A program made the position numbers and the translations under genes. A DNA stretch of 64,000 bases from NCBI GenBank assembly GCA_018645405.1, contig JABGOQ010000087.1, forward strand, positions 1-64,000. Reading direction: 5' to 3'. A model generated the notes under the pieces. The model did no database searches. It saw only the letters and a list, made by a program, of their open reading frames with translations, and was not told the origin of the DNA. Below are positions 14,884 through 24,044 of this stretch, piece after piece (position 1 is the stretch's first letter; the number at the start of each line of letters is the position of its first letter). This stretch comes from Anaerolineae bacterium. Lineage in GTDB: Bacteria > Chloroflexota > Anaerolineae > Anaerolineales > Villigracilaceae.

Positions 14884-16100
14884 CGTACAAAATCGAGCGC
14901 GTACTCTGCGTCCAAGTAATCTGGACGATGATGCAATGCACTCTCCCAATTGGTAATTGCCTTATCAAAATCACCCTGCCGATATAACGCCCAACCCCGC
15001 CAAAGCAACGCCTCCTCTGAATTTGGGGTGCGCTGCAAGGCATATTCTGTCAATGTGAGTAAATCTTCTGTACGATGATCCTGAAATGAAGCAATAAAAG
15101 GTCCAAACTGATAGCGCATCATTCGCTGGGGGAGACCCAAACTGCGCGCCATATCATAAGCATTGGCGGATTCGGTATACCTTTCAAAATAAAGCAAATT
15201 CGATCCTAAATTAAACCAGGCATAAGTATCTTCTGGATTTACTTGAGTCGCACGTTGGGACGCTTGCAACGCGTTTAGACGGTTGGTCTCTTCACTCCAA
15301 TCATCTCCCAATAACTCCTGCAATTCAGCCTCATCTTCGGGGAGATAAATTAGCATATAGACATGGTTAAAAGGTTGCCAATCTTCTTCAATTCTCTCAT
15401 AAGAGAGGGTTTGATTCGCCCCGTGATAAGAATCCTGCCCGACGAAGGTTTGGCTTTCATCATCATAGGCCGTGAGAAGCATATAATGCGCAGCCCAGAG
15501 ATCGTCGTTCGGCCAGTAGGCATCGTCAAAGTGGAAGGTTTCTTCGATCAGAACCGGATAACCGGCGGCAATCAGTTTTTTGAGCAGAAGCAAATTCCCA
15601 TTTACGCGGTATTCCGCACGCAGCCATCCCGCATAATTACGAACGTAGTAGACCATCTCTTCGGGATTGACATTGCGATCCTGCGGAATCGGTTTGATGA
15701 GATCAGAGATGTCAAATTGGTCCCCATCCCAACCGTAATAACGTAAAGCCATCGTCAGAGATGCAGGGCCACAATTATTCATATCTTGTAATTCATACGC
15801 AGGGACAGGCAGCGAAGCCTGTGCAGGCAAGGGCACAGACCTTGCTGTTAAGGTAGGCTGCTGTGTCGGAGTAATCGTCTCAAGCGTGGGGATGATGCTC
15901 TGAGGGGTCGGGCTGGCTAACCTAGTTGGGGCAGGTTGTGCAGTTGGCACTGGTCCAGCGGGGTTAGCCACACCGCGTAAGTAAGTTTTAGCAATTTCAA
16001 TTCGCCAACTCAACCGTCGCTTAATCGGAGGGTATTGAGAAAGAGCAAGCCCTAAAACAATTAGCGCAAGAATGAAAAGGGGTATTTTCTTTTTTGACAT
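14880..16100 (-). CDS. Membrane-anchored C39-like peptidase domain protein with TPR repeats
   Basis: This protein of about 406 residues begins with a membrane anchor (FILALIVLGLALSQY) and a Pro/Thr-rich linker. A C39-like papain fold follows: the likely catalytic Cys is in NNCGPASLTMALRYYG, the His in WAAHYMLLTAYDD and the Asp in FVGQDSYHG. The last roughly 130 residues are tetratricopeptide-like. The start at 16100 gives MSKKKIPLFILAL. No Shine-Dalgarno is seen, but TAAACT ends seven bases upstream, suggesting a leaderless message. The class II aldolase gene ends 28 bases upstream on the same strand. A surface or secreted role is likely; bacteriocin processing is not implied because no ABC transporter is fused or nearby. 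Confidence 0.85.
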   Translation of the reverse strand: MSKKKIPLFILALIVLGLALSQYPPIKRRLSWRIEIAKTYLRGVANPAGPVPTAQPAPTRLASPTPQSIIPTLETITPTQQPTLTARSVPLPAQASLPVPAYELQDMNNCGPASLTMALRYYGWDGDQFDISDLIKPIPQDRNVNPEEMVYYVRNYAGWLRAEYRVNGNLLLLKKLIAAGYPVLIEETFHFDDAYWPNDDLWAAHYMLLTAYDDESQTFVGQDSYHGANQTLSYERIEEDWQPFNHVYMLIYLPEDEAELQELLGDDWSEETNRLNALQASQRATQVNPEDTYAWFNLGSNLLYFERYTESANAYDMARSLGLPQRMMRYQFGPFIASFQDHRTEDLLTLTEYALQRTPNSEEALLWRGWALYRQGDFDKAITNWESALHHRPDYLDAEYALDFVR

Positions 16101-16128
16101 GGCAACGAGTTTACCAGAAGGAATCCCT

Positions 16129-16782
16129 TTATCTTTGCCCGTAATGATTTTTCTTATAATCTTGCATAGCTCTAATATCTTCTGCTGAAATGAGATGCGG
16201 CGTACCGATATTGAGTGCCAAGATATAAATATGGGCAGATTTTTCAACTACATGACAAACGGTCAATGCGGTTTTCATATCTTCACCAGTGCATAAAGTT
16301 CCATGATTGGGCAAAAGTACAGCATTACGTTCTTCTCCCAAACCTACTGCCACATTTTCCCCAAGTTCCTTTGTTCCTGGTAAAGCATAGACCGAGCAGA
16401 CAATTTTATCGCCAACAATTTGAGCAAAATCTTCGCTCACAGCGGGTAGTTCCATCCCGTTGACTCCCAAAACTGTTGAGTAAAGCGGATGGGTGTGGAT
16501 AACCGCATTGACATCTGGACGAGCACGGTAAACGGCGATATGGGTTTCTTTTTCGATGGACGGGACTCGTTCCCCATCAACGACATTTAGATCAAGATCT
16601 AAAACAACAATATCGCTGGTTTTGATCGCACGATAATCCATCCCACTAGGGCTGATATATACCAAACCCGTTTCAGGGTCGCGTGCGCTGATATTGCCCC
16701 ATGTTCCTACTGTAAGACCTTCTTCGAGCATTGTCTTTCCAGAATCTACAATTATTTTTTTATAACTTTCATTGATTTTCAT
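16129..16782 (-). CDS. Class II aldolase/adducin family protein (L-fuculose-phosphate aldolase-like)
   Basis: This 217-residue protein has the class II aldolase fold that cleaves short sugar phosphates with zinc. Family motifs are GTWGNISARD, YISPSGMDY, the likely catalytic Glu in PSIEKETH, the zinc ligands of HTHPLYS and the third histidine near HVVEKSAHIY. Length is normal. The exact substrate (fuculose-, rhamnulose- or methylthioribulose-type) cannot be told from sequence, and no sugar kinase or isomerase gene is next to it. It lies upstream of the C39-like gene on the same strand. Confidence 0.9.
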   Translation of the reverse strand: MKINESYKKIIVDSGKTMLEEGLTVGTWGNISARDPETGLVYISPSGMDYRAIKTSDIVVLDLDLNVVDGERVPSIEKETHIAVYRARPDVNAVIHTHPLYSTVLGVNGMELPAVSEDFAQIVGDKIVCSVYALPGTKELGENVAVGLGEERNAVLLPNHGTLCTGEDMKTALTVCHVVEKSAHIYILALNIGTPHLISAEDIRAMQDYKKNHYGQR

Positions 16783-16808
16783 TTTTTATCCTTTTATCTT
16801 ATACAGTG

Positions 16809-16836
16809 AAAACGCCAAGTTTTCACTTGACGTTTT
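16809..16836. terminator. Possible terminator after the TPR-protein gene
   Basis: An 11-bp stem with one mismatch (16809-16819 with 16826-16836) has short A and T tracts on its sides. It lies 30 bases past the stop of the minus-strand TPR gene. It belongs to the CGCCAAG word family seen at 4360-4431. Confidence 0.5.
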
Positions 16837-16865
16837 AGTAACTTAATTATGGATTATTCTACTGA

Positions 16866-19178
16866 TCAAGTTTGAATTTTCGCCAGAGCCTGACGATATT
16901 CTTCCACATTCGATGGCTCCATACTCAAAATCATATTTATTGTTCGTACGGCTTGCTCATTCTCCCCAACTTCCAGAAACATTTCAGCAGCAGTATCAAA
17001 ACTTTCAATCGCTTTTTCTTTTTTATCTGAATTACGATATTGCTCAGCAAGAATACGATGTAATTGCGGAACAGTCGAGTGGCTGTTAAGCAAATCTTCT
17101 ATTAATTCAATAACATCGTTTTCATCAGAAGGATGTTCTTCCAAATAATTCAGGTAACTATCTAATTCACTCAAGCCCTGCGATCTATTTGCCAATTTCA
17201 AATTTAAGTCTATCAAACTCTTTCGAGACTCTCTATCTTCTGGAAGAAGCGTACGGATTTGTTCAAAAACTCTAACCGCCCTCTTCCAATCAAGACGTTG
17301 CATATCAATATCTGCCATACGTTGCAAAATATGGACATTCCATGAACGTTCAGCGTTGCCCTGTTGTGCAGCGCGCAGCGCAGTTGTGTATGTTTTGCGT
17401 GCCATATCCAATTCGGCGAGGCGATAATAAATTTCTGCCAAATTAAGATATTCACGGATAGCATCGTCAATTTGTCCTCGCGCAGTCAATTGGTCAATCA
17501 ACTTTGTGCGAGATGAGAGATTCATCGGTGCAAGTTTAATGATCTTCCGTAAAAAAACAGTAGCTTGATTTGCTTCGCCACGAATACTATATGCTTCAGC
17601 GATCACACCAAACTTCGCAATCGCTTCTTCATTACGTTCTTCTTTGATAAGGAGATCGCCAATCAAGGAATGGAGGGGAAGGTAAGTGGGGGCATATGTA
17701 ATTGCTTGATAAGCCTCATCCATAGCGGAACGCATATGGCCCAAACGTGCCAGCTCGTGGATACGACTCATTGACCCTAATACCTGACCGCTCTGTGCTT
17801 GAATCAAAATCTCAGCTAACGGCATGGGCATCTCGCCATCTGAACTAGGAAGTTCCTTACGAGAATTCCGAAGATTTTCACGCCAATTTTCTTTCATCAA
17901 CATTTCTTCAACATTATCGCAAAGGCGAAGGTGAGCTTCTTCATCTTCTTCGCGAGATTGCGCTTCGATCAATGGCTCATAAAGTTGACGCAAGGCATCA
18001 GCTTGGTCATCAGGAACAAGCATAGCATCAGCAATCTTTAAAGCTTCAAGATATTCTGCTGCTGCAGCGGGAATGCGCCCCAAAAGCCGAAGATTTTGAC
18101 CCATCAACAAACGCGCAGCAAGCCCAAAATCCGCGTGTTTGACCGCATGTTGAAGATGACGCATAGCACTCTCAAGCCGCTCGCCATTTGAGCGGAGCAT
18201 CCCCAAATTAAAATAGAGGGCAGGATGCTCGAATCCAGCTAAAAGGGCATGTGCCAATTCGTCCGCAGCGAGTTCATTTTGATTTTTCGATTGAGCGTCA
18301 ATTGCTTGCCCCAAATGCAAAACGATCTTGGTTTGCTCCATTTTTTTTAGTGATAACTGCGCAGTGCCATGCATAATGGCTTGCAACCCTTTGCGCTCTT
18401 TTTGCCCATCACTTACATCAGAATATTCAAAAAGAATTTCAGCAAGAATCATCAAAGCTTTTTGTCTCGCTTCTTTGACAGGATCAGCACTACTGGATAC
18501 TTCTTTTTTGGGAGCGTTCAATTGCTTAACTTGTGCTATGCGAAGCGGGCCTGTACCACCCTTTGGACGGATCGGCTTTGGCAAAAGTTGTCCGCTACTT
18601 AGCAGGGCTTGCGCTTGTTGTGCTGCCTGATTGCCAGGCATAATTTTCAAAGCACGCTCTACAAGTTCGGAGGCTTTATCTTTTTTTCCTGAACGCTGCA
18701 TTAGACTAGCAAGGGCGAGATATTCAGTAACCGCTCGCTTCTTATTACCCAAACGTTCATGAACCAAAGCAAGACGGGAATGTGCCAAAATATGTTCTGG
18801 ATCAAGTTGAGTAACACGTGACCAGTTCTCAATTGCTTTATTAGCATCTTTTTGATTCAGATATAAGTCCGCAGCTTTAATCGCTGCCGTAACTGCGGCA
18901 TTCAAATTCCCTAAACGCTCAGATAATTGGGCTCTTTTCTCAAAAGGAATGGGATCATCAGGAGAAACTTCAGATAAACGCTGATACGTCTGCAAAGCTT
19001 CATCAAACTCCTGCAATTGATACAGGGCTAACCCCAAGCTTGTAAGTGCCTTAGGATGATCTGGTATCTCAGCCAATGCCTCACGATAGGAAGTTACGGC
19101 TTTATCCCACAATTGATCCCATGCTGCGGAATGACCGCTACTCATCGCCTTCTGGAAGAGTTCTTTTTGATCTGTCAT
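16866..19178 (-). CDS. Large TPR-repeat protein
   Basis: This 770-residue protein is made almost wholly of tetratricopeptide-like helices, for example KAVTSYREALAEIPDHPKAL, EALQTYQRLSEVSPDDP and KAIENWSRVTQLDPEH near the N-terminus. More arrays follow around residues 470-640 and at the C-terminus. No signal peptide or membrane segment is visible, so it is probably a cytoplasmic scaffold. A linker at about residues 195-225 separates two repeat blocks. It lies downstream of polA on the same strand with a 44-base gap and no terminator, so co-transcription is possible. Its partner proteins are unknown. Confidence 0.85.
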   Translation of the reverse strand: MTDQKELFQKAMSSGHSAAWDQLWDKAVTSYREALAEIPDHPKALTSLGLALYQLQEFDEALQTYQRLSEVSPDDPIPFEKRAQLSERLGNLNAAVTAAIKAADLYLNQKDANKAIENWSRVTQLDPEHILAHSRLALVHERLGNKKRAVTEYLALASLMQRSGKKDKASELVERALKIMPGNQAAQQAQALLSSGQLLPKPIRPKGGTGPLRIAQVKQLNAPKKEVSSSADPVKEARQKALMILAEILFEYSDVSDGQKERKGLQAIMHGTAQLSLKKMEQTKIVLHLGQAIDAQSKNQNELAADELAHALLAGFEHPALYFNLGMLRSNGERLESAMRHLQHAVKHADFGLAARLLMGQNLRLLGRIPAAAAEYLEALKIADAMLVPDDQADALRQLYEPLIEAQSREEDEEAHLRLCDNVEEMLMKENWRENLRNSRKELPSSDGEMPMPLAEILIQAQSGQVLGSMSRIHELARLGHMRSAMDEAYQAITYAPTYLPLHSLIGDLLIKEERNEEAIAKFGVIAEAYSIRGEANQATVFLRKIIKLAPMNLSSRTKLIDQLTARGQIDDAIREYLNLAEIYYRLAELDMARKTYTTALRAAQQGNAERSWNVHILQRMADIDMQRLDWKRAVRVFEQIRTLLPEDRESRKSLIDLNLKLANRSQGLSELDSYLNYLEEHPSDENDVIELIEDLLNSHSTVPQLHRILAEQYRNSDKKEKAIESFDTAAEMFLEVGENEQAVRTINMILSMEPSNVEEYRQALAKIQT

Positions 19179-19222
19179 AAAGTTGATCTCATTTTTTGAA
19201 TCAAAAAATTATGTTTTGCGTA

Positions 19223-22003
19223 TTATAAATCGCCCCACCTTAGGCCTGAACGGGCTTCGGTGGTCAAAGGTATATCCAATGAATATGCCGACTCCATCGC
19301 GTCGGTTACGACCTTAATAGTAACATCCAATTCGTTTTCTGGACACTCAATAACTACTTCATCGTGAACTTGCAATAACACCTTGGCTTGCAAACTTGCA
19401 CCTTCAATCGCTTTTGACACATCCAGCATAGCGATTTTCATTATATCTGCCGCTGTTCCTTGAATGGGCGCATTGATCGCAGCACGTTCTGCATTATTTC
19501 GAAGTTGTTTATTCACCGGATTTTTTAGCGCAGGGAAATATCGTCGTCGCCCTAACAAAGTTTCGACATACCCCTGATCTGCTGCCACATTCCGAATACT
19601 ATCTAAATATCGCTTCACACCGGGGAATTCTTCAAAATAAGAGGCGACAAAATCTTCTGCTTCTGCCAAAGTTAACTCTGTAGAGCGCGTCAACCCAAAA
19701 GCAGACATACCGTATATCAAACCGAAATTGACCGCTTTCGCATCGCGCCGCATATCTTTGGTGACATCTTCCAACTTTACACCATAAATCCCTGCCGCTG
19801 TAGTGGCATGAATGTCTTGCCCTGAATTAAAGGCAGCTATCATCGTCTTGTCTTGAGCCATATGTGCCACAATCCTTAATTCAATTTGAGAGTAGTCAAT
19901 TGCCAACAAGACATTTCCTCCAGCGGCTATAAAGCCTTTGCGCACGCGCCGTCCTAACTCTGAACGGATGGGGATATTTTGCAAATTTGGATTAGATGAA
20001 GCCAAACGCCCCGTTACCGAACCTGTTTGGTTGAAAGAAGTATGCACACGCCCTGTTGCAGGGTTGAGCGCAGCAGGCAACGCATCCACATAAGTTGATT
20101 TCAATTTTGCTAACTCACGCTGTTCCAAAATCAAATCCACAACAGGGTGGTCTCCACGCATCCCCTCCAATACCGAAGCAGACGTGGAATAATGTCCGCT
20201 TTTGGTTTTGCGTGTACGATCAGGTGGTTGCAAACCCAACCGAGTAAAAAGAACTTCTGAAAGTTGTTGGGTAGAGTTAAGATTAAACGCCTTCCCAGCC
20301 AGTTCAACCACTTCTTTTTCGATCTCTGCCAAGCGCGTTCCTAATTGCATTGAAAACTCTTCGAAAAATGGTATGTCTAATAAAATGCCTGCCATTTCCA
20401 TTTTCATTAAGACATCAACAAGAGGCATTTCTATCTCATCAAGCAATTTAGTTGAGTTAGCCCCTACCAAATCTTTCTGTAAAAGGGGATAAAGTTGTAG
20501 GCAAATTTCCGCATCCGCGGCGGCGTAGGGCGCGGCATCTTCAATTGCCACTTCTGCCATGCTAATCTGGCTCTTCCCTTTGCCAATCAAAACTTCAATC
20601 TCTGTCATCTGCTCACCCAGCCGCATAAATGCCAATTTCTTCAAGCCCAAATTGCGTGAAGCTGGGTCGATTAACCATTCGGCAATCATTGTATCGAAAG
20701 AAAGCGGCGCAACCTGCAAGCCATAACGAGCCAGCATAATTACGTCATATTTTAGATTATGCCCAATTTTTTGAATATCTGGATTTATCAACGAGGGACG
20801 CAAGGCATCTAAAACTTCATCCAGCGGCAACTGTTTTCCATTATTATGACCAGTCGGGATGTAAAACCCTTCACCCACTTCAACAGCAACTGAAATCCCA
20901 ACCAAATCTGCTTGCATTTCGTCTGTGGATGTCGTCTCTGTATCAAGGGCGATCATTGTAGCGGCTTCGAGTTTTTTTGCTAGTGCGACCAGTGCTTCGC
21001 TCGTGTCCACAACTTGCGTGGCAATGGAGACAGGTTGTCTCGGTGAGGAAAGTGTTGGTGCACCCTTCCCGCCGAAGAGGGAAAGCTGGTCTCCTGCTGC
21101 GGGCCCTGCATCTGGAAGAGGAGTTTGCGTTAACTTGTTAAGACGATTGATGAGAGAATGAAATTCGAGTTCCCGGAAAAGCTCAGTGACAGCGGGCACA
21201 TCTAATTCGGTAGCACGCGCTTTCTCAATATCCAGAGATATGTCCAAATCGGTGTGGATGCGCGCCAAATCTCGGCTCAGGTAGGCGGCTTCTTTATCGG
21301 TAGCAAGTTTGGTCTGGAAGCGTTTCGGTATTTCATCCAGATGAGCATAGATATTATCTAGAGTTTCATATTCTCCAAGTAATTTCTGCGCGGTTTTCGT
21401 CCCAATTCCGTAAACACCGGGGATATTATCGGAGCTATCCCCCATCAGAGCTTTCATATCCACAACCTGATCGGGGCGCACACCAAGCTTTTTCACCACA
21501 TCAGCAGGATAATAATCACGCGCGTCGCTCATGGAACGCCCTGGCAAATTGACAATAACGCGCTCATCTACAAGTTGGAGCAAGTCTCGATCACCAGTGA
21601 TGATTTTTACACCAAGTCCCTCTTTGGATGCTTGCAAGGCGACACTGCCTAGAACGTCGTCAGCCTCGAAGCCTTCCATTTCGAGACGCGGCAAGTTGAA
21701 AATATCCACCATTTGCCGGATGCGCTCAATTTGCGGGCGAAGGTCATCGGGCATTTTAGCGCGTGTGCCTTTATATTCAGGGTACATCTCATGGCGAAAT
21801 GTTTTGCCCACATCAAAAGCGACTGCCATATAATCTGGTTTGTCATTTTCAAGCAGACGCAAGAGAACACTAGCAAAACCATAAATACCGGCCGTTGGTT
21901 CGCCTGATGCTGTTTTCCAACGATCAGGTCCTCCAGCACTGAGGGCAAAATAAGAACGATAGGCTAGGGCATGTCCATCAATTAGGTAAAGGGTTGGGGG
22001 CAT
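19223..22003 (-). CDS. polA: DNA polymerase I
   Basis: This 926-residue enzyme has all three Pol I domains. The N-terminal 5' nuclease begins YLIDGHALAYRSYFAL and has FEADDVLG and DSSDNIPG. The 3'-5' exonuclease keeps its acidic motifs (ALDTETTSTDEM, GHNLKYD and YAAADAE), so proofreading is probably active, unlike in many bacterial Pol I proteins. The polymerase domain has the O-helix RRDAKAVNFGLIYG and the metal ligands in AIDYSQIELRI and VHDEVVIE. Pol I fills gaps and removes Okazaki primers. No Shine-Dalgarno is apparent before the ATG. The neighbours are a TPR gene downstream and the receiver-Y1 fusion gene upstream. Confidence 0.98.
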   Translation of the reverse strand: MPPTLYLIDGHALAYRSYFALSAGGPDRWKTASGEPTAGIYGFASVLLRLLENDKPDYMAVAFDVGKTFRHEMYPEYKGTRAKMPDDLRPQIERIRQMVDIFNLPRLEMEGFEADDVLGSVALQASKEGLGVKIITGDRDLLQLVDERVIVNLPGRSMSDARDYYPADVVKKLGVRPDQVVDMKALMGDSSDNIPGVYGIGTKTAQKLLGEYETLDNIYAHLDEIPKRFQTKLATDKEAAYLSRDLARIHTDLDISLDIEKARATELDVPAVTELFRELEFHSLINRLNKLTQTPLPDAGPAAGDQLSLFGGKGAPTLSSPRQPVSIATQVVDTSEALVALAKKLEAATMIALDTETTSTDEMQADLVGISVAVEVGEGFYIPTGHNNGKQLPLDEVLDALRPSLINPDIQKIGHNLKYDVIMLARYGLQVAPLSFDTMIAEWLIDPASRNLGLKKLAFMRLGEQMTEIEVLIGKGKSQISMAEVAIEDAAPYAAADAEICLQLYPLLQKDLVGANSTKLLDEIEMPLVDVLMKMEMAGILLDIPFFEEFSMQLGTRLAEIEKEVVELAGKAFNLNSTQQLSEVLFTRLGLQPPDRTRKTKSGHYSTSASVLEGMRGDHPVVDLILEQRELAKLKSTYVDALPAALNPATGRVHTSFNQTGSVTGRLASSNPNLQNIPIRSELGRRVRKGFIAAGGNVLLAIDYSQIELRIVAHMAQDKTMIAAFNSGQDIHATTAAGIYGVKLEDVTKDMRRDAKAVNFGLIYGMSAFGLTRSTELTLAEAEDFVASYFEEFPGVKRYLDSIRNVAADQGYVETLLGRRRYFPALKNPVNKQLRNNAERAAINAPIQGTAADIMKIAMLDVSKAIEGASLQAKVLLQVHDEVVIECPENELDVTIKVVTDAMESAYSLDIPLTTEARSGLRWGDL

Positions 22004-22053
22004 AAGGGATTGGGGGAGGTTATAGGATGAGAGATTTGTGATTCAATATGTAG

Positions 22054-22141
22054 GTAATGCGTAATGTTTTCAGGGAGAGGAAGATTGTCTTGCTGTCCTA
22101 ACCACTATCATTTTCTTACGCAATACGAAATACGTACTACG
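22054..22141. repeat. Imperfect intergenic palindrome between polA and the Y1-fusion gene
   Basis: GTAATGCGTAA on the left pairs with TTACGCAATAC on the right, at 10 of 11 positions. The right arm then continues with TACGAAATACG-type words at about 10-base spacing. It ends 31 bases beyond the stop codon of the receiver-Y1 transposase-like gene. Confidence 0.65.
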
Positions 22142-22172
22142 CTTTTAGAAGAACCCCCTCAACATATCTTAT

Positions 22173-23891
22173 TTACGCACCTTGTCGCTCACGGGTATGC
22201 TTGATATAGTCTTTGACCAGCTTTGAAGGGTGTGGCTGGCTACCACCCATAATAAGATAACCAGGTGCCCAAAAATCACCTGAAGGGTTTTCTTTTTTCT
22301 GCCGAGGAAAGTCGCCAAAGATTTTCTCTGATGTTTGCTTGCGCATAATGCGCATGAGGTATCCCGGTGATGCAGTTGGAGGAACATGGATTACCCACTG
22401 CAAATAATCGGGGCGCACAGAGAGATGCTCTAGCCGCCATCCAAAGGCAACGCAGATATTTGGCATCCATTCTGAAAGACGCTCAGCGATATCACCTGTA
22501 AGGTGGTGGGTACTAAAGCGTGGAACTAGTAGACAAGCATAAGTTAGATCGTATGTGCCCGATGGAGAAGGTTCGAGAATTATGCGCCCAGCAACTTCGG
22601 TTATCGAACGAGGGCGCGTTTCAATCAGTTCTTCGGGGCTTGGCTTTCGAATTGGCGTTTCTGGGCGGGCGGATTTTGAAATTCTGGTTGCATCAAGATC
22701 GATGTCTATACTTTGACGAGGTTGCGCTACCTGAACACGCGTTTGATTAAAATCAACCTGTTCCTGTTTTTTTTCAAAGAAATCGCTGGCTTGAATTGCT
22801 GGGGATCGCTCCTGTAAAGAATTAACAGAAGGCTCATTTTGCCTGCTTGTTTTCGCTTTCGCAAAGGGATTAGGCATTGGCTCATTAGCCAAAGATGCTA
22901 ACGAGGGTTTTGGAGGGCTAGGTGTACTCGTAGGCGCTGAAGTTTTTATATTAGCAGATGCACTTGTTGGTGTAGGGTTTGGAATATTTTCCAATATTTC
23001 AGAGATTGGAGGAAGAGCATTATCTCCTCCATCTTCAAAATCAAAAAGGTCAATGAGATCTTTATTATCGCTCTCTTCCAATGGTGGTTTTATTTCAGAC
23101 GATGTTTTTTCTTCCAGAGAAAAGGCAAGGGAATCGGCTAAATGCGTTGCCTGGCGACGAATCGCACTAAATGGTGTTTCAGCATCGAAGATCATTGCCA
23201 GGTTAGTTTCATCTGCAAGTTCTGTGGAGAAGAGCATATGCTCTGCTTGTGTTGTATCAAGACGAAGGAATTTTAGCAAATCCCCCATTTTTTTATCTCG
23301 ACCAACAATTTGCACAAGTTCAGCAGATGCTTCTTCTGAAAGCTGACCGGCATAAGCCCACATCTCTCCGTGACGGATGATGAGCGCAGCCTGGGCAGAT
23401 GATTCTAGTGTTAGGCGAGTGAGATGTTGAGCAGCTTTGCTTACGTCTCTCATCCAAGCAAGAGTCTCTTTTTCTTTGGCGGCACTTTCTGCTTGGTTCA
23501 AAACTTTTTCATTTTCAGCATAAGGAAGAGACAGCGCAGGTCTTTCATCTTCTGTTAGGATACGAAGAAGGTCGGGGATGAAAAAAGGTTTACGGAGAAA
23601 AGTCCAAGGGCGGAGAGCATCAAGACGGGGGGCTGTTTGGTTGGCAGCAATAATGACAAGGCGCAAATTAGAATCTGTTGCACGCAGAGCAAGCCCAAGA
23701 TCAAGGATGGAATCGTTCTTCAAATCCGTATCCAAAAAGACGTGGGAAAATTCCTGGCCTTCTAGTTTGTATATAGCCGCGGCTCTATTATCCACAATCT
23801 CAACATGAGCTGGGCGCGTTTCTTCTAGGCTTTGGCGAATATGTTCTCCAAAACTAGGTTGCGAGGTGATTACAAGCAATGAAAGTGTCAT
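22173..23891 (-). CDS. Receiver-like / Roadblock-like protein fused to a catalytically degenerate Y1 (IS200/IS605 TnpA-type) transposase domain
   Basis: This 572-residue protein has three parts. Residues 1-115 form a receiver-like domain with Asp in VFLDTDL and Lys in FLRKPF, but without the acidic pair after the first strand. Residues about 145-255 resemble a Roadblock/LC7 module. A low-complexity Pro/Ser linker follows to about 430. Residues 445-572 match IS200/IS605 TnpA: strands, HVPPTASPGYLMRIMRKQTSEK, the FWAPGY tryptophan region, and a final helix with Tyr562 in KDYIKH. The HUH motif of the family (DHxH before VPP) reads DYLQ here at 495-498, at the same spacing. Both metal-binding histidines are therefore lost, and strand transfer is unlikely. 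I infer a domesticated DNA- or RNA-hairpin-binding protein. The start at 23891 removes a 13-residue upstream extension. Confidence 0.85.
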   Translation of the reverse strand: MTLSLLVITSQPSFGEHIRQSLEETRPAHVEIVDNRAAAIYKLEGQEFSHVFLDTDLKNDSILDLGLALRATDSNLRLVIIAANQTAPRLDALRPWTFLRKPFFIPDLLRILTEDERPALSLPYAENEKVLNQAESAAKEKETLAWMRDVSKAAQHLTRLTLESSAQAALIIRHGEMWAYAGQLSEEASAELVQIVGRDKKMGDLLKFLRLDTTQAEHMLFSTELADETNLAMIFDAETPFSAIRRQATHLADSLAFSLEEKTSSEIKPPLEESDNKDLIDLFDFEDGGDNALPPISEILENIPNPTPTSASANIKTSAPTSTPSPPKPSLASLANEPMPNPFAKAKTSRQNEPSVNSLQERSPAIQASDFFEKKQEQVDFNQTRVQVAQPRQSIDIDLDATRISKSARPETPIRKPSPEELIETRPRSITEVAGRIILEPSPSGTYDLTYACLLVPRFSTHHLTGDIAERLSEWMPNICVAFGWRLEHLSVRPDYLQWVIHVPPTASPGYLMRIMRKQTSEKIFGDFPRQKKENPSGDFWAPGYLIMGGSQPHPSKLVKDYIKHTRERQGA

Positions 23892-24044
23892 TTCGTTTAA
23901 AATTTTATCATGCACAAGACAGGTAAGCAAGCCTGTCTCTGGGGGGAGGTGGACATTTTTGTTAGGTGTTGATTTAGAAACTCAGCTTGACTTTTGGGTA
24001 CTCTTTGTGCTATCAATAGGAAAACTATTTTGAGAGGTTATTTA

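Noticed and set aside
14880-16100. C39-like protein as a bacteriocin-processing transporter
   Set aside because: No ABC transporter domain or double-glycine precursor gene is present; a membrane-anchored peptidase-like domain with TPR is all that can be seen.
22173-23891. Active IS200/IS605 element
   Set aside because: The HUH histidines are missing, the domain is fused to a long regulatory-type protein and no element ends were found.
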